In this document: piece after piece, positions 42,901-50,258 of the stretch | Layout: each line of letters begins with the position of its first letter | How positions within the stretch are numbered: the first letter of the stretch is position 1 | Origin: an uncultured Bacteroidales bacterium | GTDB lineage: Bacteria; Bacteroidota; Bacteroidia; Bacteroidales; UBA932 | Direction of reading: 5' to 3' | DNA length: 53,774 bases | NCBI GenBank assembly: GCA_945827785.1 | Contig: CALZOR010000003.1 | Span: 1 to 53,774, forward strand | Notes under the pieces: generated by a model | Told to the model about the DNA's origin: nothing | What the model saw: the letters and a program-made list of their open reading frames with translations, nothing else | The model's database searches: none | Position numbers and translations under genes: made by a program

Positions 42901-44143
42901 GTCATGCTTCGACGGAATCTACAAGATTTCAGACGAGGAGGTATGGAACATCCGCACTTCTCTCCGCAAGAAGCTCATTGAAGAGGTAAAACGCAGACTC
43001 TCAGACCCTTCTGCATCAAATCACTACTCACCTCGTCAGGTTGTGCGCATCAAGGAGACTCTCCGTGACGATGTCCTCACAATCGGTTTCGCAAGACGTT
43101 TTGCAACATACAAGAGGGCACACCTGCTCTTCCGTGACCTCGACAGACTTGCTGAGATCGTGAACGATCCTAAGCAGCCTGTACAGTTCCTCTTCGCAGG
43201 TAAGGCTCACCCGGCTGACAAGGCTGGCCAGGACCTCATCAAGATGATTGTGGACATCTCAAAACAGGAAAGGTTCATCGGAAAGATTGTCTTCGTTCCT
43301 AACTATGACATCACCGTTGCCAAATACCTCGTACAGGGTGTCGATGTGTGGATGAACAACCCTACACGTCCTCTCGAGGCTTCAGGTACGTCAGGAGAGA
43401 AGGCTGCAATGAACGGCGTAATGCATTTCTCAGTCCTCGACGGATGGTGGGTTGAAGGCTACAAGAAAGGCGCCGGCTGGGCACTTCCTATGGAGCGCAC
43501 CTACGATGACCAGAACTATCAGGACGAGCTCGATGCTGCAACAATATACAACATCATCGAGAATGAGATTGCTCCTACATTCTACAACAAGAGCCTTTCT
43601 ACAGGACGTTCTTCAGACTGGATCGAGTACATCAAGAACACTGTTGCGATGGTTGCATGCAACTTCACTACCAACCGCATGCTTACCGACTACATCAACC
43701 AGTACTACAATCCGCAGTCACAGAGGTTTGAGACCCTCGTTGCAGAGGATTTCGCCCAGGCTCGCGAGATTGCAGCATGGAAGAAGAAACTCCGTCGTGA
43801 ATGGCAGAATGTCGAGGTCGTATCGACCCACATGCCTGACAGCAACAGCGACAATGTAGCTCTCGGAAATGAGTTCAAGGCAGAGGTGGTCCTCAATATC
43901 GGCAACCTCAATCCAGAGGAAATCGGAGTGGAGATTCTCTTCGCTGCCGCTGACGCAAAAGGCAAGCTCCACATCCAGGAGAGATATGAGTTCAGCCCGG
44001 TTGAGTCTCAGGACGGACAGGCAAAATATGTGGCAACAATCAATCCTGACCGTTCAGGCCTTTATCAGGTTGCAGGAAGGATATATGCAAAGAATGCAAA
44101 ACTCCCTCACAGACAGGATTTTGAACTTGTAAGATGGTTGTAG
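39902..44143 (+). CDS. Glycogen synthase (GT3) fused to alpha-glucan phosphorylase (GT35)
   Basis: A 1413-residue two-enzyme protein. Residues 1 to about 550 are a eukaryote-like GT3 glycogen synthase: LFEVSWEVCNKVGGIYTVIA, VVAQFHEWMTGAGLLYL, FTTHATVIGR, VVTPNGFEPSFTP and the E-x7-E pair E437/E445 in YYEPWGYTPLES. After a linker, about 575-690 is a DUF3417-type domain (LKDLEILSKNLWWCWNESA) and the rest a maltodextrin-phosphorylase-like GT35: VAYFCMEYGLDTSLKIYSGG, VYHCNEGHAAFIGLERL, VTNGVHYPTW, and the PLP lysine K1167 in EASGTSGEKAAMNGV. So one chain can lengthen glycogen and also shorten it to glucose 1-phosphate. The frame is continuous; all key motifs of both parts are present. It overlaps ribF by 10 bp. 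Confidence 0.92.
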   Translation: MAKKIIKPDYLFEVSWEVCNKVGGIYTVIATKSLYLSSEFKRNHIMVGPDVWMDTESNPDFIEDPLLYRAWRIQAASEGLRVRVGRWNVPGKPTAILVDFKQFLTNQNAILTDFWKNFGVDSLTGNWDYRESALFGYAAGRVIESFYRFNLESSDKVVAQFHEWMTGAGLLYLKSTNAPIATVFTTHATVIGRCIAGNNLPLYDNMNQYDADQMARRFNVIARHSLEKKSAQYSDIFTTVSEITAKECQQFLGREVDVVTPNGFEPSFTPATDQEYSQGRAQARNKLLTVASAMCGEDIPEDAVLVGIGGRYEWKNKGIDVFIDALDKLNRSDYSGKSIHAFIMVPSGHNGPDKQLLAKLSGNPSDYVTRTSHYLMNPEYDPALRRLNDVGLNNATGDKVKVYFIPSYLNGNDGIFDMSYYDLMAGLDLTLFPSYYEPWGYTPLESLAFRIPTLTTSLAGFGMWVRSHYKGEHPGITVLERTDSNYFEVVEGVKERIEEIAGLSADDKLMYMNNAREVSDIALWENNIIYYKEAYSKSLEKIISLNGKYPSARNEKQIMQYRKFEVNQPTWNSVFVSRHLPESLKDLEILSKNLWWCWNESATRLFESVDPQAWEASGKNPIAMLDRVSLKRYQKLEKDETFLANLKAVTAEFNEYMALKAERTTPSVAYFCMEYGLDTSLKIYSGGLGILAGDYIKETSDMNTNLVAVGLLYRYGYFNQKLTAQGEQVAEDVAQDFMKIPATPVRDENGNWITISVAFPGRNLNARLWRVDVGRTELYLLDTDIPENLPEDRSITYNLYGGDWENRLKQELLLGVGGIRALRKLGINPQVYHCNEGHAAFIGLERLRELINDQNLEFNEALEVVRASSLFTTHTPVPAGHDAFDEGLLRKYIGHYPQRLKIDWETMMGLGKNNGADVNEKFSMSILAANISQEVNGVSWLHGEVSREILGHMWPGYLPEELHVSYVTNGVHYPTWTAPEWKAVHARVFGEEFKTHHYDKSCFDGIYKISDEEVWNIRTSLRKKLIEEVKRRLSDPSASNHYSPRQVVRIKETLRDDVLTIGFARRFATYKRAHLLFRDLDRLAEIVNDPKQPVQFLFAGKAHPADKAGQDLIKMIVDISKQERFIGKIVFVPNYDITVAKYLVQGVDVWMNNPTRPLEASGTSGEKAAMNGVMHFSVLDGWWVEGYKKGAGWALPMERTYDDQNYQDELDAATIYNIIENEIAPTFYNKSLSTGRSSDWIEYIKNTVAMVACNFTTNRMLTDYINQYYNPQSQRFETLVAEDFAQAREIAAWKKKLRREWQNVEVVSTHMPDSNSDNVALGNEFKAEVVLNIGNLNPEEIGVEILFAAADAKGKLHIQERYEFSPVESQDGQAKYVATINPDRSGLYQVAGRIYAKNAKLPHRQDFELVRWL

Positions 44144-45030
44144 CCACCGGCTTTTTCGACGGTGTCCACCTCGGGCACCGTATAGTTTTAGAGCAGCTTG
44201 TAAAGGCTGCTGCAGTACGCGGGGATGAAAGTATGGTCATAACATTCTGGCCTCATCCCCGCAATGTATTGCAGCAGGAAGCCCGTTCCTTGCGGCTGCT
44301 GACCACTCTTGAGGAGAAGAGGGCTCTTATCCGATCGCTCGGGGTGGACCACGTCGAGGTGCTTCCTTTCACAAAGGATTTCAGCAGGATGACTACTGAG
44401 GCATATCTTCGTGATGTTGTATGCGGGCAATTCGGGGCTCGTGCTATCCTTCTGGGTTATGACAACAGGATGGGGGCGGATTCCCTTGACAGCGAAAGCG
44501 TGGCACGTGTTGCTGAAAGTCTTGGTATTGAGGTTATCAGGACGGGGATGCTTCCTTCGGAAAACGGTCTTGCTGTCAGTTCCACAAAAATACGCGAGCT
44601 GATAAGCTGCGGAGACATAGAAGGGGCCCAGAAGATGCTGGGATATCCCTATTCCTTCAAGGGAGTAGTGGTGGAAGGCAACAGAATCGGGCGCTCAATC
44701 GGTTTCCCGACCGCCAACTTGCAGTTGTATGAGCCTTTGAAACTTGTTCCAGGAAACGGAGTGTATCTTGTCCGGGTCAATACCCTTGGAGGCAGTTTCA
44801 TGGGAATGTGCAACATAGGCAACCGCCCGACCCTGGGTGAGGGCCGTTCACGAACTATAGAAACCAATATTTTTGATTTTGACGAGGATATATATGGTCT
44901 GGATATGGAATTGACCTTCATTACAAAAATCAGGGATGAAAGGAAATTCGACAGTCTTGACAACTTGTCATCCCAGCTCGCCTCAGACCGCAAGGCCTGT
45001 ATGGACATAATAAAAAGAATGTCTTTGTAG
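44134..45030 (+). CDS. ribF: Riboflavin kinase / FAD synthetase
   Basis: Makes FMN and then FAD from riboflavin. 298 residues. The N-terminal nucleotidyltransferase begins VVATGFFDGVHLGHRIVLEQ (HxGH motif), with SSTKIRELISCGDIEGAQKM near residue 150. The C-terminal kinase domain has KGVVVEGNRIGRSIGFPTAN (the PTAN motif), NGVYLVRV and MGMCNIGNRPTLGEG, then ETNIFDFDEDIYG. It overlaps the end of the glycogen fusion gene by 10 bp, so it ends that operon; a functional link is not obvious. Confidence 0.96.
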   Translation: MVVATGFFDGVHLGHRIVLEQLVKAAAVRGDESMVITFWPHPRNVLQQEARSLRLLTTLEEKRALIRSLGVDHVEVLPFTKDFSRMTTEAYLRDVVCGQFGARAILLGYDNRMGADSLDSESVARVAESLGIEVIRTGMLPSENGLAVSSTKIRELISCGDIEGAQKMLGYPYSFKGVVVEGNRIGRSIGFPTANLQLYEPLKLVPGNGVYLVRVNTLGGSFMGMCNIGNRPTLGEGRSRTIETNIFDFDEDIYGLDMELTFITKIRDERKFDSLDNLSSQLASDRKACMDIIKRMSL

Positions 45031-45056
45031 AAGCTGGGTTTTATAAAAATAATTAT

Positions 45057-45064
45057 TAACTTTG
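45057..45064 (+). promoter_or_regulatory. Candidate -7 element of greA
   Basis: TAACTTTG is a perfect TAnnTTTG box, 74 bp before greA, so the mRNA would have a leader of about 65 nt. No -33 TTG at the right distance. Confidence 0.5.
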
Positions 45065-45077
45065 CCTTTGTTCAAAA

Positions 45078-45104
45078 GGGTTCTGTTCTGAAGTAACAGG
45101 ACTC
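45078..45104 (+). other. Hairpin in the greA leader
   Basis: GGGTTCTGTT (45078-45087) pairs with AACAGGACTC (45095-45104) over 10 bp with two G-U wobbles and a 7-nt loop. It would begin about 6 nt from the predicted RNA 5' end. It may protect the transcript or cause early termination (only CTTATTTGTT follows). Confidence 0.45.
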
Positions 45105-45137
45105 CTTATTTGTTATATGATAATTAAATAAATAGAC

Positions 45138-45605
45138 ATGGAAATTCATTACATGACCCAGGAAGGTCTTGATAAGCTAAAGAAAGAACTTGCGGATGCC
45201 ATAGCACAGAGGCCTGTGATTTCAGCTCAGATTGCGGAGGCGCGTGATAAGGGTGACCTTTCGGAAAATGCTGAGTATGAATCTGCAAGAGAGGCTCAGG
45301 GCTTGCTTGAGCTGAATATTGCAAAGCTTCAGAATCTTGTTGCAAATGCACGAGTGATTGACGAGAAGCAGATTGGAACCGACAAGGTCCAGATGCTCAA
45401 CAAGGTGAAGGTAAAGAACCTTTCCAACGGACAGATTATGAACTTTACCCTTGTGGGTGAGAGCGAGGCTGATTTCAAATCAGGAAAACTTGCAGTCAAG
45501 ACTCCAATCGGGCAGGCTCTCATGGGACATTCCGTCGGAGACATCGTCGATGCAAAGGTGCCGGCAGGCATCATCAAGTTCGAGATTCTCGAAATTACCC
45601 TTTAG
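45138..45605 (+). CDS. greA: Transcription elongation factor GreA
   Basis: Rescues backtracked RNA polymerase by stimulating its RNA cleavage. 155 residues. The N-terminal coiled coil carries the acidic tip ARDKGDLSENAEYESAREAQ (residues about 35-54; D and E at the tip act in the polymerase channel). The C-terminal FKBP-like domain has VGESEADFKSGKLAVKTPIG and GHSVGDIVDAKVPAG. It has its own promoter and structured leader. The HIT gene follows after 24 nt. Confidence 0.97.
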   Translation: MEIHYMTQEGLDKLKKELADAIAQRPVISAQIAEARDKGDLSENAEYESAREAQGLLELNIAKLQNLVANARVIDEKQIGTDKVQMLNKVKVKNLSNGQIMNFTLVGESEADFKSGKLAVKTPIGQALMGHSVGDIVDAKVPAGIIKFEILEITL

Positions 45606-45629
45606 TCTTACCTTTCAAATCACTGTCAG

Positions 45630-46037
45630 ATGGCAACAATTTTCACAAAGATAGCCAAGGGGGAAATTCCTTCGTACAAGGTTGCAGAAAGCGAAGAATT
45701 CTATGCATTCCTTGATATCAACCCCCTTGTGGCAGGTCATACTCTTGTCATTCCGAAAAATGTGGAGGATGACTACATTTTCAATCTCGATTCCAAAACC
45801 TACGAAGGCCTTTGGGCTTTTGCAGCCAAGGTAGCTGCAGCCATCCGTGCCGCAGTTCCATGCAAAAGAGTGGGGGTTGCGGTTCTTGGAATGGAGGTTC
45901 CGCATACGCATATCCATCTTGTCCCTCTTAATTCTGAGGCGGACATGGATTTCCGTAAGAAGAAAGTTGAAATGACACCTGAGGATTTTGCCAGGACAGC
46001 ATCTGCAATATATGAAGAATTTGTTAAAATCAATTAA
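45630..46037 (+). CDS. HIT family protein (histidine triad hydrolase)
   Basis: 135 residues, cytoplasmic Hint-like nucleotide phosphoramidase. TIFTKIAKGEIPSYKVAE and FLDINPLVAGHTLVIPK are the typical N-terminal half; HTHIHLVPL is the catalytic triad HxHxH. The physiological substrate is not known in these bacteria. Its 3' end overlaps the next gene by 26 bp, in another frame. Confidence 0.93.
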   Translation: MATIFTKIAKGEIPSYKVAESEEFYAFLDINPLVAGHTLVIPKNVEDDYIFNLDSKTYEGLWAFAAKVAAAIRAAVPCKRVGVAVLGMEVPHTHIHLVPLNSEADMDFRKKKVEMTPEDFARTASAIYEEFVKIN

Positions 46038-47169
46038 GCTTGTTCCGGCAGTTCTTGCTGCTGCATTGTTCGTTTGTTCTTGCGGACAAGATGCAAGACT
46101 GAGCGGCGTTGTTGGACAGGCGCCGTCTTCATCATTGATTGTGAAGGCGCTGGATATCAATAAATATGAAACGATAGACACGGTGCAGACCGATGCCCAG
46201 GGCCGTTTCTCATGCAAGATTCCTCTTCAGAAGGGACAGCCGGAATTCATCTATCTTTTCCATGGCCAGAAGAAGATTGCGTCTCTGCTTCTGAGCTGTG
46301 GGGACAAGGTCAGCGTAGAGGCGGACACCCTTGGCAATTATTCAGTACGCGGCTCCGAGGAGTCTGTCAAGCTAGCTGAAGTGGAGCGCGAATTTGCCGC
46401 TACACAGAAGACTCTCATGGAGCTGTCGCAGTCTCTTGAGGGGCTTGACCCTTCATCTGACAAGGCCGCTGACATCAGGAGAAAGATGGGACAGGAGTAC
46501 GTTTCATACTACCGTGGAAGAGTGCGCTACATCATGGAGAACAGCCATTCTCTTACGGTTGTGCCTGTCATGTACCAGAGGTTCGGCGACAACCTTCCGG
46601 TTTTCGGACAGAGTACAGACGCAATCCATTTTACGAATATCTGCGATTCACTTGAGACCGTATATCCTGATTCCAAATATGTCAAGGCCCTGAAGGCTGA
46701 GGCTGCATCGCGCAACAATTATCTTGACCTTGAGGCGCGTCTTAAGAATGCAACTGAAATCGGTTATCCGGACATAACTCTCCCGAATATAAATGCTGAG
46801 AAGATTGCCTTGAGTTCCCTCGATGCCAAGGTGGTGCTCGTGCAGTTCTGGAGCGCTGCTGAGGCGTCACAGAAGATGTTCAACCTTGACGTTCTCAAGC
46901 CTGTCTATGACAAGTTCCACTCAAAGGGATTCGAGATATACCAGGTTTCCCTTGATACCGACAAGACTCTCTGGGCACGCGTCGTAAAGGATCAGAAACT
47001 GCCTTGGATAAGCGTGTGCGACTCGCGTGGCGCAGCTTCTCCATATGTCACATTATACAACATCCCGTCGGTTCCTGCCACTTTCATTATCAGCGGCGGA
47101 GAACTTGTCGACGGGAAGGTAATAGATTCCAAATCGCTTGAAAACCTGCTTGCGAAGCTTTTGAAATAA
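46012..47169 (+). CDS. Thioredoxin-fold lipoprotein lacking CxxC (TlpA-like)
   Basis: 385 residues from the ATG at 46012, which gives a clean lipoprotein signal (Cys24 in FVCSC); the frame extends to 45988 but that start is less fitting. An N-terminal DUF4369-like beta domain (about 28-125, starting RLSGVVGQAPSSSLIVKALD) is followed by a helical linker and a thioredoxin-like domain (about 250-385). Where TlpA proteins have WASWCxxC, this has FWSAAEASQKM, so both redox cysteines are missing. The cis-Pro region is kept (NIPSVPATFII). It is probably a binding or scaffold protein. It ends one base from the convergent NlpC gene. Confidence 0.85.
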   Translation: MKNLLKSIKLVPAVLAAALFVCSCGQDARLSGVVGQAPSSSLIVKALDINKYETIDTVQTDAQGRFSCKIPLQKGQPEFIYLFHGQKKIASLLLSCGDKVSVEADTLGNYSVRGSEESVKLAEVEREFAATQKTLMELSQSLEGLDPSSDKAADIRRKMGQEYVSYYRGRVRYIMENSHSLTVVPVMYQRFGDNLPVFGQSTDAIHFTNICDSLETVYPDSKYVKALKAEAASRNNYLDLEARLKNATEIGYPDITLPNINAEKIALSSLDAKVVLVQFWSAAEASQKMFNLDVLKPVYDKFHSKGFEIYQVSLDTDKTLWARVVKDQKLPWISVCDSRGAASPYVTLYNIPSVPATFIISGGELVDGKVIDSKSLENLLAKLLK

Positions 47170-47170
47170 T

Positions 47171-48220
47171 TTACAGCCTCACGGCAGCAAGCAGGCGGTG
47201 AGCGTTTTCGTAATAGTCAGCCTCGTCAGGAACGAGTGAATTGACACGGACTAAATGGGAAGAGTGAATCATCTTCCCATTTCCTGTATATATGCCTACA
47301 TGGGTGATACGGCGGCCTTTTTCTGCTGTGGCCGGTGTGCCGAAAAAGAGCAGGTCGCCTCTTTTGAGTTTGCTTATACGCCTTTGCATTTCCTCCTTGA
47401 AGGCAGCCTGGTTCCCTCTTGCATCCTCATCCCAATAAGCAGGGTCGGCATCCACCGGTATCTCTTTTCCGCAGAAAACCTGCTGTGAGGCGTTTCTCGG
47501 GAGCAGGATGCCGTTCATAAGGCAGGCCCATCTCACGAGGCCGCTGCAATCGACGCCCTTCGGGCTCATTCCGCCCCAAAGGTAGGGCACTCCGAGAAGC
47601 TGCATGGCGCTTCCGATGATTCTTTCCTTGTCTTTGTCTGAGATAAACGATTGGTATTCAGGAAGTTCATCCCTGTTTTTGCTCCATTGCAGGCTTCTGA
47701 AACCGCTGAATTCCTTAAGCAGTTCCTTCTGCACAAAGCCCTTCTTTCCGGAAGGAGTCACCACTTCAATCCACTTGTGTGACACATCACCTCCCTGGCG
47801 GAGAATGTCTCCTCCGACAAGGTCGCATATGGTCTGTGAGCAGGTTGATTTGCTGCTGTATATGTGTCCGTAAAGTCCCGTGAACATTAGCTTCGGGGCC
47901 TTTACATACTCCTGAATCTCTTGTTCGGACATAGGCACAATTCCCTTGTCCGTGCACCAGGCTTTGTAGGGCTGAGGGCTTACAATTTCCCTCCAATATC
48001 CGCTGGAGCCGACAATCTCCACGACGGTTCCCATAAGTTCCTGAGTCTCAAGCGAGGATTCGTAGTCGGGAGACACTCTCATATACACCGTTGACAATTC
48101 CACGACGGCCATCTTCGGCTTTCCGTTCTCAGGGGAGTCTCCCTGAGCCGTCTGCTGAGCAAAAGACACTGCCCCGGAGAGCATCAGGAGCAGTGTCGCA
48201 AATATCGATTTGATATTCAT
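47171..48220 (-). CDS. NlpC/P60 cell-wall peptidase with SH3-like domains
   Basis: 349 residues with a signal peptide (SGAVSFAQQ). Two bacterial SH3-like domains (about 35-170; VVELSTVYMRVSPDYESSLE, WIEVVTPSGKKGFVQ) precede the NlpC/P60 domain (about 200-349): the catalytic Cys in GVDCSGLVRWACL, then GDLLFFG and ITHVGIYTGNGKMIHSS with the His. It resembles gamma-D-glutamyl-L-diamino acid endopeptidases (dipeptidyl-peptidase VI type) that cut or recycle peptidoglycan stem peptides in the periplasm. It lies 30 nt downstream of gpmI and is probably cotranscribed. Confidence 0.92.
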   Translation of the reverse strand: MNIKSIFATLLLMLSGAVSFAQQTAQGDSPENGKPKMAVVELSTVYMRVSPDYESSLETQELMGTVVEIVGSSGYWREIVSPQPYKAWCTDKGIVPMSEQEIQEYVKAPKLMFTGLYGHIYSSKSTCSQTICDLVGGDILRQGGDVSHKWIEVVTPSGKKGFVQKELLKEFSGFRSLQWSKNRDELPEYQSFISDKDKERIIGSAMQLLGVPYLWGGMSPKGVDCSGLVRWACLMNGILLPRNASQQVFCGKEIPVDADPAYWDEDARGNQAAFKEEMQRRISKLKRGDLLFFGTPATAEKGRRITHVGIYTGNGKMIHSSHLVRVNSLVPDEADYYENAHRLLAAVRL

Positions 48221-48250
48221 ATATTTATCTTTTGATAGACCATGCCAGCC

Positions 48251-49768
48251 TTAGATAAGGGCCTCTCCGGTCATTGCAGCAGGCTGAGGGATGCCCATCA
48301 GCTTGAGGATGGTAGGAGCCACGTCGGCGAGCTTTCCGTCCTTCACTTTTTCTACGCCTGCATTGATTACGATGAACTGTACGGTGTTCAGTGAGTGTGC
48401 GGTGTTAGGAGTACCGTCGATGTTGACTGCATTGTCGGCATTTCCGTGGTCTGCAGTCAGGAGGACTACATAGTCGTTTGCGATGGCAGCTTCCACCACT
48501 TTCTTCACGCACTGGTCAACTTTTGCGACAGCTGAGCAGATTGCGCTGAAAACTCCTGTGTGACCCACCATGTCTCCGTTTGCGAAGTTCAGGATGACCA
48601 TGTCTTCCTTGCCGGTGTTGAGAACCTCGACGAGTTTTTCAGTAACTTCTGGAGCGCTCATCTGAGGGAGGATGTCGTAGGTCGGAACCTTAGGGGAGTT
48701 CACGAGGATACGGTCCTCGTTCTCGAACTTGTCCTCGCGTCCGCCGTTGAAGAAGAAGGTTACGTGAGCGTATTTCTCGGTCTCTGCTATACGCAGCTGG
48801 CGTTTTCCTGCCTTTGCGACGGTCTCACCGAGGGTGTCGCATACATTCTCCTTAGGGAAGAGGATGTGAAGTCCCTCGAAAGCAGCGTCGTACGGAGTCA
48901 TGCAGCAGTAGTAGAGAGGAAGGGTGTGCATACCCTCCTGTGGCATGTCCTGCTGGGTGAGGACTGCGGTGAGCTCGCGTGCGCGGTCGTTGCGGAAGTT
49001 GAAGAAGATGACTGCATCGCCTTCCCCGATTTTTCCGATTGCCTCTCCGTCAGCACCTGTGATTACGGTAGGTTTGATAAATTCGTCGGTAACGCCTTCT
49101 GAGTATGAAGCTTCGATTGCCTCGGTTGCGCTGGTGGCCTTGATGCCCTCACCTGAAACGAGCATGTCGTAAGCGGCCTTAACGCGGTCCCACCTCTTGT
49201 CACGGTCCATTGCGTAGAATCTTCCGCAGACTGAAGCGACCTTGCCTGTGCTCTTTGCCATTTCAGCCTCGAGGGCCTCCACAAAGCCTTTCCCGCTCTT
49301 AGGGTCGCAGTCGCGGCCGTCCATGAAGCAGTGAACAAAAACGTCGGTAAGACCATATTCCTTTGCCACGTTGAGGAACTCGTAAACGTGCTCGAGTGAG
49401 CTGTGCACGCCTCCCATTGAAGCAAGACCCATCAGGTGGAGCTTCTTGCCATTTGCTTTTGCATAGTCGTAGGCTGCCTTGATTTCTGCATTTTCCAGAA
49501 GCTTGTGTTCGCGGCAGGCGATGTTGATTTTCACAAGGTCCTGATACACAACTCTTCCTGCGCCGAGGTTGAGGTGTCCTACCTCAGAGTTGCCCATCTG
49601 TCCGTCAGGCAGTCCGACATATTCGCCGCAAGCCTGAAGGTGGCTGAAAGGATATTTTTCACGGAGTGAATCGATGAATGGAGCGCCCTGGGTGAAGATG
49701 GCGTTGGTCCAGTCGTGTTTGCCCTCGCCCCAACCGTCGAGGATCATAAGAAGAACTTTTCTGTCCAT
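48251..49768 (-). CDS. gpmI: 2,3-bisphosphoglycerate-independent phosphoglycerate mutase
   Basis: Glycolytic 3-/2-phosphoglycerate interconversion. 505 residues. Metal-site and catalytic motifs: [30 protein letters not shown] with the phospho-Ser near 61, [28 protein letters not shown], and near the C-terminus [12 protein letters not shown] and [11 protein letters not shown] -7 element (TATATTTG, 49816-49809) stands before it. Confidence 0.97.
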   Translation of the reverse strand: MDRKVLLMILDGWGEGKHDWTNAIFTQGAPFIDSLREKYPFSHLQACGEYVGLPDGQMGNSEVGHLNLGAGRVVYQDLVKINIACREHKLLENAEIKAAYDYAKANGKKLHLMGLASMGGVHSSLEHVYEFLNVAKEYGLTDVFVHCFMDGRDCDPKSGKGFVEALEAEMAKSTGKVASVCGRFYAMDRDKRWDRVKAAYDMLVSGEGIKATSATEAIEASYSEGVTDEFIKPTVITGADGEAIGKIGEGDAVIFFNFRNDRARELTAVLTQQDMPQEGMHTLPLYYCCMTPYDAAFEGLHILFPKENVCDTLGETVAKAGKRQLRIAETEKYAHVTFFFNGGREDKFENEDRILVNSPKVPTYDILPQMSAPEVTEKLVEVLNTGKEDMVILNFANGDMVGHTGVFSAICSAVAKVDQCVKKVVEAAIANDYVVLLTADHGNADNAVNIDGTPNTAHSLNTVQFIVINAGVEKVKDGKLADVAPTILKLMGIPQPAAMTGEALI

Positions 49769-49808
49769 AATCTATAATGTTGAATTATTATCCAAATCTA
49801 TTCGCGCG

Positions 49809-49816
49809 CAAATATA
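49809..49816 (-). promoter_or_regulatory. Candidate -7 element of gpmI
   Basis: TATATTTG on the minus strand, about 40 bp before the gpmI start and in the gap after the small lipoprotein gene. Perfect TAnnTTTG; no clear -33 box. Confidence 0.45.
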
Positions 49817-49841
49817 GCAAAAGTTGCAGAAATTTTTTGTG

Positions 49842-50258
49842 TTATTTGTCTCCGAAATAAGCCTGAGTCGGGCATACCAGCGCATATCTTCTGGAACTGT
49901 TCCAAAGCCAGACCAGATTCTGTTCGGTTTTCTGTACCTGGAAATCAAGCGACTTGACAGTGACTTCCTTTTTTCCTTTTTCCTTGAGGACAAGGTCGGC
50001 GGTACATCCTGTCGAAATATCTCCCCGGGTGACCTTCAGGATGAAATATTCATTCATCTCGTCGTTGCACAGGCAATATTCGCCTTTTACGACATCAGCT
50101 GAAAGCTGCCATTTCAATGGCTCATATTCCAAAACGATTTCCCCATTTTCCGAAATGGAAATCTCTTCATTCTGAAGATTGATTTCAGCCATGCTCTGAA
50201 GGTCGCAGCCGCAAATGACAAGAGCAAGAACTGCAAGTATCAATATTTTTCTGTTCAT
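49842..50258 (-). CDS. Small lipoprotein of unknown function
   Basis: 138 residues. Lipobox Cys18 (LVICGC). The rest reads as a single beta-rich domain with alternating charged strands (EISISENGEIVLEYEPLKWQ, FILKVTRGDISTGCTADLVL). No known motif. The start overlaps the end of the upstream metalloprotease gene by four bases, so the two are coupled and may act together, for example as an anchored partner or inhibitor of the protease; this is inference. Confidence 0.75.
   Translation of the reverse strand: MNRKILILAVLALVICGCDLQSMAEINLQNEEISISENGEIVLEYEPLKWQLSADVVKGEYCLCNDEMNEYFILKVTRGDISTGCTADLVLKEKGKKEVTVKSLDFQVQKTEQNLVWLWNSSRRYALVCPTQAYFGDK

Noticed and set aside
47177..47203. Hairpin between the TlpA-like gene and the NlpC gene
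   Set aside because: Only CTCAC/GTGAG pair, with a 15-base loop; too weak to call a terminator.
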